From NCBI RefSeq assembly GCF_014650035.1, contig NZ_BMUE01000003.1, positions 248,001-312,000 on the forward strand: a stretch of 64,000 bases of DNA, given 5' to 3'. The notes below the pieces were generated by a model, which saw only the letters and a program-made list of their open reading frames with translations, did not search any database and had not been told where the DNA came from. How positions within the stretch are numbered: the first letter of the stretch is position 1; each line of letters starts with the position of its first letter. The DNA comes from Streptomyces lucensis JCM 4490. GTDB taxonomy: Bacteria > Actinomycetota > Actinomycetes > Streptomycetales > Streptomycetaceae. The translations under genes were made by a program, and so were the position numbers. Positions 1-6,715 of the stretch are shown in pieces.

Positions 1-809
1 AAGGACGCGTTGTTGACGAAGACCCGGTCACCGGCGAACCCGAGGTCCACCCGGCGTTCGACGCCGTCGGTGAGGGCTTCCAGCGCGGCGGCCGGGTCCT
101 CGCGGTCGAGGCCGAGGTCGAGGGCGAAGTGGTTGCGGGTGCCCGCGGGGATCACCACGAACGGCAGGTCGTTCTCGTGGGCCACCTCCGCCACCAGGGC
201 CTGGGTGCCGTCCCCGCCCGCCACGGCGAGGAGGTCGGCGCCTTCGGCGACGGCGCGCCGGGCGAGCGCGGTCACGTCCTGCCGGCCGGTGAGCACCGTC
301 ACCCGGGCGCCCGCCGCGCGGGCCCGCTCGACCAGGTGGAAGCGGCCGACCTTGCCGCCGCCGGAGTGCGGGTTCATCAGGATCCAGGGGTGCCGCGGCG
401 CCGTCGCCGGCGCGGGTGCGGCGCCGCCCGCGCGGGAACGGGGTGAGAGGACGCGGCCGGCCGCCGCGACGGCGAGCAGCACAAGGGCGAGGGAGGCGAC
501 GGCCGGACCGAGCATGCCGTGGGTGGCGTACAGGCCGAGCACGGTGAGCGGTGCGGCCACCGCGAGGGCCGCACCGCAGGCCCGCACGGCTCCCGTGTGC
601 GCCAGGGTCCACCACAGCCCGGCCCCGGTGAGCGCCAGCCCGGCCACACCGAGCAGCACCCACAGCACGCCGCGCAGTCCGGCGGCCACGAGGGGGACCA
701 GTACGCCGCCGAGGAGTGCCGCGCGCGCCAGCCAGATCCTGCCGGCGCCGGGGTCGCCGTCGTGCGGGCCCGGACGGTCCGGGCCCGCGCCGGGTGCGGG
801 TGGCTCCAC
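1..809 (-). CDS. Diacylglycerol kinase family protein (C-terminus cut by window edge)
   Basis: Membrane protein with a lipid-kinase (DAGK catalytic) domain, probably phosphorylating diacylglycerol or a related lipid at the membrane. About four hydrophobic helices lie in the first 120 residues. They are followed by the nucleotide-binding loop NPHSGGGK (around residue 145), then GGDGTQ (around 193) and PAGTRNHFA, all hallmarks of the family. The gene runs off the left edge, so its C-terminus is missing. I chose the GTG at 809 because GGGGAGGA lies seven bases upstream; an in-frame ATG at 851 would overlap the end of the upstream DUF7144 gene. It sits 51 bases after that gene and is probably the last of a three-gene operon starting at 1812. 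Substrate is inferred from the family. Confidence 0.85.
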   Translation of the reverse strand, partial: MEPPAPGAGPDRPGPHDGDPGAGRIWLARAALLGGVLVPLVAAGLRGVLWVLLGVAGLALTGAGLWWTLAHTGAVRACGAALAVAAPLTVLGLYATHGMLGPAVASLALVLLAVAAAGRVLSPRSRAGGAAPAPATAPRHPWILMNPHSGGGKVGRFHLVERARAAGARVTVLTGRQDVTALARRAVAEGADLLAVAGGDGTQALVAEVAHENDLPFVVIPAGTRNHFALDLGLDREDPAAALEALTDGVERRVDLGFAGDRVFVNNAS

Positions 810-860
810 GGGAAGGTCCTCCCCTGCCGTCGTCCCCGGGCCGCACGGCATGGCGGCGGC

Positions 861-1313
861 CTACCTGCCGCCGCGCGGCATGGTGTCGTAGGAGCCGGGG
901 GCGACGTCTTCCTGCCGGGCGACGCACAGGGCCCAGATGATGAACCCGCTCATCGCGATCATGAGGACGGACCACACCGGGAAGTACGGCAGGGAGAGGA
1001 AGTTGGCGATGATCACCAGCCCGGCGATGGCCACGCCGGCCACCCGCGCCCACGTCGCCGCCTGGTAGAGCCCGATGCTGACCATCACGGCCACGACTCC
1101 CAGGATGAGGTGGATCCAGCCCCAGCCGGTGAGGTCGAACTGGAAGACGTAGTTGCGTGTGGTGACGAAGACCTGGTCCTGGGCGATCGCCATGATGCCG
1201 CGGAAGATGTCGAGAAGGCCGACGAGGGTGAGCATGACGGCGGCGAAGAGCATCAGGCCCGCGGCCCATGCGTACTTCGCCGTGTGCTCCCTTGACGTGG
1301 GGGTGGCGGTCAT
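861..1313 (-). CDS. DUF7144-like four-helix membrane protein
   Basis: Small integral membrane protein of 150 residues with four clear hydrophobic helices, at about residues 13-40, 66-88, 90-110 and 115-135. The pattern GWGWIHLILG in the middle matches a widespread actinobacterial family of unknown function (DUF7144-like; name from memory). It follows the SHOCT gene by 31 bases and precedes the lipid-kinase gene by about 50, so it is likely co-transcribed with both. A weak ribosome site (AAGGAAG) lies upstream of the ATG. No catalytic residues are visible and I assign no function. The operon neighbours suggest a role in envelope or stress physiology. Confidence 0.8.
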   Translation of the reverse strand: MTATPTSREHTAKYAWAAGLMLFAAVMLTLVGLLDIFRGIMAIAQDQVFVTTRNYVFQFDLTGWGWIHLILGVVAVMVSIGLYQAATWARVAGVAIAGLVIIANFLSLPYFPVWSVLMIAMSGFIIWALCVARQEDVAPGSYDTMPRGGR

Positions 1314-1344
1314 GTCTGTCTCGCTTCCTTGTCCTTGTCCGTGC

Positions 1345-1812
1345 TCAGTTGGACGACGGTGTGGTGACGGTGCCGGACGGGCCCGGTGAGCCGGTGCCGC
1401 TGAGGACGAGCTCCTTGGCGCGGCGGAACTCCTCGTCCGTGATGTCCCCGCGCGCCCGCATGTCGGACAGCTTGGCGAGTTCGTCGGCGCTGGTCCGCCG
1501 GCCGCTCTCGCCCGCCGTCTGCTTGATGTAGGCCTCGAACTCGGCCTGCTGGGCGCGGGCGTGGTCTATCTCCCTGCGGCCCATGCCCCTGCCACGGGCG
1601 ATGAGGTAGATGAAGACGCCGAGGAAGGGCAGCACGATGACCAGTACCAGCCACCCTGTCTTGCCCCACCCGCTCAGGCCGTCGTCGCGGAAGATGTCGC
1701 CGATGATCCTGAAGAGCAGGATGAACCACATGATCCAGAGGAAGAACCACAGCAGGGTCCAGAACATGCTCAGCAGCGGGTAGTCGTAGGCGAGGTACGT
1801 CTCGGTGCTCAT
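1345..1812 (-). CDS. SHOCT domain membrane protein with PLDc_N-like region
   Basis: Protein of 155 residues. Two hydrophobic helices (about 14-38 and 51-72) with the WGKTGWLVLVIVLPFLGVFIY pattern resemble the N-terminal membrane region of cardiolipin-synthase-like proteins (PLDc_N). A C-terminal SHOCT motif follows (ELAKLSDMRARGDITDEEFRRAK, given by its key residues L, R, G, I, E, F, K, around 110-135). SHOCT segments are short oligomerisation modules and have no catalysis. The ATG has a strong GGAGGAG site. The gene opens a likely operon with the DUF7144 and lipid-kinase genes. A perfect TCACCCG-N3-CGGGTGA palindrome sits 80 bases upstream (1892-1908), at the same distance seen before other genes here. 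Confidence 0.85.
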   Translation of the reverse strand: MSTETYLAYDYPLLSMFWTLLWFFLWIMWFILLFRIIGDIFRDDGLSGWGKTGWLVLVIVLPFLGVFIYLIARGRGMGRREIDHARAQQAEFEAYIKQTAGESGRRTSADELAKLSDMRARGDITDEEFRRAKELVLSGTGSPGPSGTVTTPSSN

Positions 1813-1891
1813 GTGTCTCCTCCGTTCCGGGCCGTGCCCGACCGCCGTCTCCGGCTGTTCTCAGCGTGCGCGGGCCCTCGGGGGGCGGGCC

Positions 1892-1908
1892 TCACCCGGG
1901 GCGGGTGA
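1892..1908. promoter_or_regulatory. 17-bp palindrome, copy 1 of a recurrent operator-like motif
   Basis: TCACCCG-GGG-CGGGTGA, perfect 7-bp arms around 3 bases. It lies 80 bases upstream of the SHOCT gene start (1812, minus strand) and is not inside a gene. The same design recurs at 4254, 6133 and 9499. Operator function is inferred from recurrence and constant distance. Confidence 0.6.
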
Positions 1909-1924
1909 AGTTGCGGGCCGCGGC

Positions 1925-3283
1925 TCAGGGGCCTGCCCGGCCCGGCGCGCCGGCCGCCCCGCGCGGGGGCCGGCCGGCCGCGGAGGCGAGTACGGCCAGG
2001 ACCGCGAGGACCACGAGGACGAGCACGAGGACCAGGGCCACGGCTCCGACCGTGGGGTAGTTCCAGAGCAGCAGCGCCAGGGCCCCGCCCCCGATGACCA
2101 CGCCGGTGGTCCACGAGCGGTGGCTGTCGAGCCAGCGGCCGGTCGCGCCGGTGTGCATTCCGGCGTCCTCCAGGGCGCGGCCCGCGGCGCCGGTGCCGCG
2201 CCCCGCCAGGGAGCGCACCCCTGTGGCCACCCTGCTCGGGCCGTACAGGAAGGCGGCCAGCGCCGTGACGACGGCGATCACGAGCAGGGTGCGGGTGCTG
2301 CTGCGCAGGAAGCGGACGAAGGTGTCGAAGACCACCGCGGCGGCGTCGGGCGGCAGCGTCGCGGGGGGCACGGAGTCGAGGTAGACCCGGCGAACGACGG
2401 CCAGCGCGATGAGCAGCACGATCATCATCACGCCGATGCCCGCGGCCGTGGCCAGCAGCATCACCCGGTGCGCCGGCGCGGCCCACACGGCGAGGGCGGC
2501 CAGGACGAGGGTGAGCACGGGCAGCCACGCGCCCATGATGTCCAGCAGCCGCATGAGGTTCTGCGCCTTGGACAGCTTGTCGGTCTTGAACAGGGTGATC
2601 TGCCGGTCGGGCGCCGGTATGGCGGAGGCCTTCGCGAAGCCCTGGTCGACGAGACGCTGCTTGACCTGGTCGACCACCGTGCCGAGGTCGAGGGTGACGG
2701 TGTTCCCCTGGGCTCGCAGGGCCGTGTTCTTCTCCCCGGTGAGCATGCCCACCACGGCCGTCTGGGCGCGCCGGTTGGCGGCCGTCCAGGCCTGGTCGAA
2801 GGCGTCGCTGGTGACCACGCGGTGCACGACGCGGTGCACGACGTTCGTCACGGCGGCGCGCAGCGGCCCGTCGAGGGCCGAGGAATGGTCCACGACGGCC
2901 GGTGGCGCGCCCGAGTCCGCCAGCGCCTTGCTGAGCGCCGCCGTGACCGCGTCGATGTCCAGCTCGGAGACGACGCGGTTGGTGAGCCGGTCGGTGACGA
3001 CGTTCTGCACGGCCGGCTCCGACGCCAGGGGGGCGACGGTCTGGACGTACCGGTCGGTGTCGGTGACCGTGTTGTCCACCCAGGCCGCCACGACGGCCAG
3101 CGGGGCCAGCAGCAGGGTGAGGACGAGCAGCACCGACGCGCCGGCGTAGCGCAGCCTGCGGTGGCGTACGGCGGCGGTCTTGCGAAGCCGTTCGTACCTG
3201 TCGTACTCCTCGCCGCTCAGCACCACATGGCTCTCGCCGTCGCGGCCGGAACCCGGGGGTTCGGGGGGCGTCTTGGGGGCCAT
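1925..3283 (-). CDS. Large two-part membrane protein of unknown function
   Basis: Protein of 452 residues. It has a cytoplasmic N-terminus of about 45 residues and a membrane helix at about 47-70. A long, probably extracytoplasmic region follows (70-240), rich in TDTDRYVQTVAPLAS-type sequence that is common in actinobacterial membrane proteins of this kind. Several hydrophobic helices lie between about 245 and 440, and the tail is Gly/Pro/Arg rich. The ATG has a GAGGAG site eight bases upstream. I recognise the protein as a conserved streptomycete membrane protein but know no assigned function. It ends only 17 bases downstream of the 1892 palindrome on the same strand as the SHOCT gene, so readthrough between the two units is possible. 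Confidence 0.8.
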   Translation of the reverse strand: MAPKTPPEPPGSGRDGESHVVLSGEEYDRYERLRKTAAVRHRRLRYAGASVLLVLTLLLAPLAVVAAWVDNTVTDTDRYVQTVAPLASEPAVQNVVTDRLTNRVVSELDIDAVTAALSKALADSGAPPAVVDHSSALDGPLRAAVTNVVHRVVHRVVTSDAFDQAWTAANRRAQTAVVGMLTGEKNTALRAQGNTVTLDLGTVVDQVKQRLVDQGFAKASAIPAPDRQITLFKTDKLSKAQNLMRLLDIMGAWLPVLTLVLAALAVWAAPAHRVMLLATAAGIGVMMIVLLIALAVVRRVYLDSVPPATLPPDAAAVVFDTFVRFLRSSTRTLLVIAVVTALAAFLYGPSRVATGVRSLAGRGTGAAGRALEDAGMHTGATGRWLDSHRSWTTGVVIGGGALALLLWNYPTVGAVALVLVLVLVVLAVLAVLASAAGRPPRGAAGAPGRAGP

Positions 3284-3449
3284 CGGGACTCCTCGTTCGT
3301 CAGTGACCGGGTGGGGTTCGTCGGTGCCCGGTCGAAGCGGCGGATCCGCCCGGCTCGGGGGACGGCACGGCGGCTGCGCGCGCGGGCGCGCGGTGATCCG
3401 CGGGCGGCGGCGGAGCGCTCAGCGCGTCATGCCGCCGGCGCTCGGGGCG

Positions 3450-4154
3450 TCATGCCGCCGCCGGCGTGCCGGGAGGAAGGCCGGAGCGTGCCCGGCGCAG
3501 TGCCGACCGCAGGGCGAGGGCGAGTCCCAGCTCGGCCACGCCGAGCAGCACCAGCCACAGGCCGAGCAGCCGGGTCAGGGCGCGGGCCGATTCGGTGGGC
3601 AGGGCGAGCACCACGATGCCCGCGACGACGGCGAGTGCCGCGACGCCGAGCACCAGGCCGCGGTGGGGCAGTCCCCTGGCGGTCAGGGCGGTGTAGGCGG
3701 TCACCATGCCGGTGACGAGCCAGACGGCGCCGGTGATCAGCGAGAGCGCGGCGATCGTCTGCAGGGGGTTGCGCAGGCACAGCACGCCGGCCAGGACGTA
3801 CAGCACCGCCACCAGCAGTCCGGTGAGCCGGTCGCCGGGCTCGCGCGCGAAGGCGGCGACGAACCGGAACGCGCCCGTCACCAGCAGGTACAGCCCGATG
3901 ATCACGGCCAGGACGTGCAGAGTCCCCTCCGGCCAGACCAGTGCCAGGATCCCCGGCACCAGCGTCGCCACCGCCGAGCCCAGCAGCCAGGTCCAGGAAC
4001 CGCCGAGCCTGGCCAGCTGGCGTTCGAGGTCGCTGTCGGGGACCGGAACGGCCTCGCCGGCGGGGCGTCGCGGGCCGCTGTCCGGGGCGGGGACCGTCCC
4101 GCCGTGGGGAGGTTCTGGTCCGGTGCGCGGCGCCGGATCACGCGACACGGTCAT
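3450..4154 (-). CDS. HdeD family (DUF308) membrane protein
   Basis: Protein of 234 residues. A polar 40-residue N-terminus precedes six hydrophobic helices, and the pattern matches the HdeD/DUF308 family: GIxALVWPEGTLHVLAVIIGLYLLVTG, then FRFVAAF, and repeated gain-of-helix pairs. HdeD proteins are linked to acid or envelope stress in enterobacteria; the actinobacterial members are uncharacterised. The ATG at 4154 has GGAGGAG directly upstream. It is divergent from the DUF2252 gene, and the shared 195-base region carries the palindrome at 4254-4270, 100 bases from this start. The stress role here is inference from family and context. Confidence 0.87.
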   Translation of the reverse strand: MTVSRDPAPRTGPEPPHGGTVPAPDSGPRRPAGEAVPVPDSDLERQLARLGGSWTWLLGSAVATLVPGILALVWPEGTLHVLAVIIGLYLLVTGAFRFVAAFAREPGDRLTGLLVAVLYVLAGVLCLRNPLQTIAALSLITGAVWLVTGMVTAYTALTARGLPHRGLVLGVAALAVVAGIVVLALPTESARALTRLLGLWLVLLGVAELGLALALRSALRRARSGLPPGTPAAA

Positions 4155-4253
4155 GGCTCCTCCTCGCGTGACGCGGTCCGCGACCGGACCGACGGCGGGA
4201 CGGTGTGCGGTGTCCGCACCCCGTCAGCGTCGCGCGCGCCGCCGGGGGCCGGG

Positions 4254-4270
4254 TCACCCCTGAGGGGTGA
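4254..4270. promoter_or_regulatory. 17-bp palindrome, copy 2, between divergent genes
   Basis: TCACCCC-TGA-GGGGTGA, perfect 7-bp arms. It lies between the divergent HdeD-like gene (start 4154) and DUF2252 gene (start 4349), 100 and 79 bases from the two starts, so one bound regulator could act on both. See copies at 1892, 6133 and 9499. Confidence 0.6.
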
Positions 4271-4348
4271 TCCGCGGACGGTGGCGCCACGGTGGGCTGG
4301 ACCGGACGAGAGGCCCCGGGTCTCGCACGGAGAAGCGGAGGGCGACTC

Positions 4349-5758
4349 ATGACGGCATCGACGACCCCGGACGCCGCGCTGACGCGCGGCGAACGAGCGG
4401 TGTACGGCAGGGACGCCCGCAGGCGCGCCTCCCGTTCCTGTCACGGCTGGTTCGAGGCGGCGCAGGGGCGCCCCGACCCGGTGGACGTGCTGGAGCGCCA
4501 GTCCGCCACGCGCGTCCCCGAGCTGGTGCCGCTGCGCTACGCCCGCATGCTCGAGTCGCCGTTCCGCTTCTACCGCGGTGCCGCCGCCGTCATGGCCGCG
4601 GACCTCGGCCAGCTGCCCAGCACCGGTCTGACGGTGCAGCTCTGCGGAGACGCCCACCTGCTGAACTTCCGGCTGCTGGCGTCGCCCGAGAGGCACCTGG
4701 TCTTCGACATCAACGACTTCGACGAGACCCTGGCCGGCCCGTTCGAGTGGGACGTCAAGCGGCTCGCGGCCAGTCTGGCGATCGCGGGCCGGCACAACGG
4801 GTTCTCCACGGCGCAGCAGGACAAGGCCGTGCTGGAGTGCGTCCGGTCGTACCGCACGCGGATGCGGGAGTTCGCCGGCATGCGCACCCTGGACATCTGG
4901 TACGCGCAGGACGACGCCGACCGGATGCGCGAGCTGCTGGCCTCGTCGATGACCAAGGAGGCCCGGCGCCGGACCGCGGAGGCCACGGCACGGGCCAGGA
5001 CCCGCACCCACCTCCAGGCCTACGGGAAACTCACCCGGGTCACGGCCGATGGGCGGCGGATCACTCCCGATCCGCCGCTCATCACGCCGCTCCGTGACCT
5101 GCTGACCGACGCGTCCGGGGGCGCCCAGGAGTACGACGTGGGCGCCGTCGTGGCGGACTACGCGCGCACCCTGTCCTCCGAGCGCCGGCACCTGCTGCGC
5201 CGCTACCGCCTGGTGGACACGGCGCGCAAGGTGGTGGGGGTCGGCAGTGTGGGGATGCGCTGCTGGATCGTGCTCCTGCTCGGCGGCGGGGACGACGATC
5301 CGCTGCTGCTGCAGGCCAAGGAGGCGCAGGAGTCCGTACTGGCCGCGTACACCGGCGGCCGCTCCTACGACAACCAGGGGCGCCGGGTGGTGGCCGGGCA
5401 GCGGCTGATCCAGACGACGAGCGACATCTTCCTGGGCTGGACCCACGCGGTGGGCCTCGACGGCCGCGGCCGGGACTTCTACGTGCGCCAGCTGCTGGAC
5501 TGGAAGGGCATCGCCCGGCCGGACAGCTGGGACCCGCGCATGCTCCGCCTGTTCGGTCACCTGTGCGGGGCGAGCCTCGCCCGTGCCCACGCCCGCTCCG
5601 GCGACCCCGTCGCCCTCGCCTCCTACCTGGGCGGCAGCGATCGCTTCGACCGCGCTCTGGTGGGGTTCGCGCAGGCGTACGCCGACCAGAACGAGCGGGA
5701 CGCCCGCGCGCTGGACGCGGCCGTCCGCTCGGGCAGGGTGCGTGCGACCGCCCTCTGA
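4349..5758 (+). CDS. DUF2252 domain-containing protein
   Basis: Protein of 469 residues matching the DUF2252 family over its whole length: RVPELVPLRYARMLESPFRFYRGAA near the start, LCGDAHLLNFRLLASPERHLVFDINDFDETLAGPFEWDVKRLAASL (key residues GDAH, N, D, DFDE, WDVKRL) and the LLQAKEAQES segment about two-thirds along. The GDxHLxN and D-x-NDFDE arrangement recalls the aminoglycoside-phosphotransferase/kinase-like fold, so nucleotide-dependent phosphotransfer is possible, but no substrate is known to me. The ATG at 4349 follows a GGAGGG site, and a longer in-frame start at 4292 lacks one. The gene is monocistronic. A G-run tract follows its stop. Confidence 0.9.
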   Translation: MTASTTPDAALTRGERAVYGRDARRRASRSCHGWFEAAQGRPDPVDVLERQSATRVPELVPLRYARMLESPFRFYRGAAAVMAADLGQLPSTGLTVQLCGDAHLLNFRLLASPERHLVFDINDFDETLAGPFEWDVKRLAASLAIAGRHNGFSTAQQDKAVLECVRSYRTRMREFAGMRTLDIWYAQDDADRMRELLASSMTKEARRRTAEATARARTRTHLQAYGKLTRVTADGRRITPDPPLITPLRDLLTDASGGAQEYDVGAVVADYARTLSSERRHLLRRYRLVDTARKVVGVGSVGMRCWIVLLLGGGDDDPLLLQAKEAQESVLAAYTGGRSYDNQGRRVVAGQRLIQTTSDIFLGWTHAVGLDGRGRDFYVRQLLDWKGIARPDSWDPRMLRLFGHLCGASLARAHARSGDPVALASYLGGSDRFDRALVGFAQAYADQNERDARALDAAVRSGRVRATAL

Positions 5759-5774
5759 CGAGCCGGCACGGGCA

Positions 5775-5828
5775 GGGGGCAAGGGGTGCAGGGGGCAGGG
5801 GGCAGGGGGCGAGGGGGATCGCCGGGGG
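5775..5828 (+). repeat. Tandem G-run tract (GGGGGCA-like), quadruplex-prone
   Basis: Seven runs of four or five guanines lie within 54 bases, several spaced as GGGGGCA repeats (5775-5779, 5783-5786, 5791-5795, 5798-5802, 5805-5809, 5813-5817, 5824-5828). It lies between the convergent ends of the DUF2252 gene and the 65-residue gene. Quadruplex formation or a transcription-ending role is inferred from composition. Confidence 0.5.
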
Positions 5829-5851
5829 CCGTTCGGGTAGCCGCCTCGGGG

Positions 5852-6049
5852 CTATTCGGGCAGCTGCCTCATCTCGACGACCCGGAGCCCCACCGACCTG
5901 AAGCGGGCCAGCAGCCCGTACAGGTGGGCCTCGTCGACCACGGGGCCGAAGAGCAGCGTCTGGCCTGCGACGACCACGTGGTCCAGCTCCGGAAAGACCT
6001 TGGCCAGGGTCTCCGAGACATGTCCCTCGACGCGGATCTCGTAGCGCAT
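5852..6049 (-). CDS. Conserved 65-residue hypothetical protein
   Basis: Small soluble protein of 65 residues beginning MRYEIRVEGHVSETL and ending RSVGLRVVEMRQLPE. I recognise this as a short protein conserved across streptomycetes, often near stress genes, with no known function. The alternating pattern (beta strand, helix, beta strand, helix, beta strand) suggests a compact ferredoxin-like fold. A GGGAGAG site lies seven bases before the ATG. The gene stands alone. A one-mismatch copy of the recurrent palindrome lies 84 bases upstream (6133-6149). Confidence 0.8.
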   Translation of the reverse strand: MRYEIRVEGHVSETLAKVFPELDHVVVAGQTLLFGPVVDEAHLYGLLARFRSVGLRVVEMRQLPE

Positions 6050-6132
6050 GTGCCGCTCTCCCGCCGACAGCCGATGGCAGTTCCATGGTGCTCTGCCTCA
6101 GTCATCGTCCTGCCCGTCGAGGGCCTCGGACC

Positions 6133-6149
6133 TCACCCGGCGCAGGTGA
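6133..6149. promoter_or_regulatory. 17-bp palindrome, copy 3 (one arm mismatch)
   Basis: TCACCCG-GCG-CAGGTGA, differing from a perfect dyad by one base in the right arm. It lies 84 bases upstream of the 65-residue gene start at 6049, the same distance as copy 1 from its gene. Confidence 0.5.
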
Positions 6150-6175
6150 CCTGCCGGGCCTTCGCGCCACCCGTG

Positions 6176-6715
6176 TCAGTGTTTGAGGAAGATCTTGAAG
6201 GAGATGATCAGCAGGCCGAGGACCAGGTTGACCGACGCGGTCAGGACCATCTGGGAAGCCGAGGCACCGGCCCGCCGGGCCGCCGCCACCGACCACCCCA
6301 CCTGTCCGGTCACCGCCACGGCAAGGGCCAGCCACACGGCTCCCGCCACGTCCGGCACCAGCAGCGGGCTGACGACCACGGCCAGGGCGGGCGGGACGGC
6401 CGCCTTGACGATGGGCCACTCGTCCCGGCACACGTGCAGCACGACGTGCCGGTCGAGGGACTGCTGCGCCAGGCGGGCGCCGAACAGCTGGGCGTGCACG
6501 TGCGCCACCCAGAAGGCCACGCCGCTGAGGAGGAGCAGCAGGGCCAGCTCCAGGCGGGGGAAGGAACCCAGCGTGCCGGCTCCGATGACCACGGAGGCGG
6601 CGAGCATGGAGCCGTAGACGCCGCCGGTGTAGTCGGCGTGGGCCCGCCGGTCGCGCCGGCGCGCGCGCCGCTGCTCGCGCGCGGCCGCGTGGTCGCGTTG
6701 CGGGGTCACGGTCAC
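6176..6715 (-). CDS. Integral membrane protein coupled to the LuxR regulator
   Basis: Protein of 179 residues. A basic N-terminus rich in Arg/Ala (to about 35) precedes four or five hydrophobic helices between about 45 and 178, ending IISFKIFLKH. The GTG start at 6715 overlaps the stop of the LuxR gene (GTGA), so translation is coupled and the two products are probably made together. A second in-frame GTG lies two codons on. No catalytic motif is visible. Being the only partner of a MalT-type regulator, it could feed a membrane signal to it, but that is inference from gene order only. Confidence 0.78.
   Translation of the reverse strand: MTVTPQRDHAAAREQRRARRRDRRAHADYTGGVYGSMLAASVVIGAGTLGSFPRLELALLLLLSGVAFWVAHVHAQLFGARLAQQSLDRHVVLHVCRDEWPIVKAAVPPALAVVVSPLLVPDVAGAVWLALAVAVTGQVGWSVAAARRAGASASQMVLTASVNLVLGLLIISFKIFLKH

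Noticed and set aside
28..1269. Long minus-strand open frame of 413 codons
   Set aside because: It is the wrong frame of the DUF7144 and lipid-kinase genes: the product is Arg/Pro-rich with no recognisable domain, while the other frames give clear families.
3284..3449. Copy of the TCACCC/GGGTGA palindrome before the 1925-3283 gene
   Set aside because: The gap contains TGACCGGGTGGGG but no matching left arm; not a dyad.
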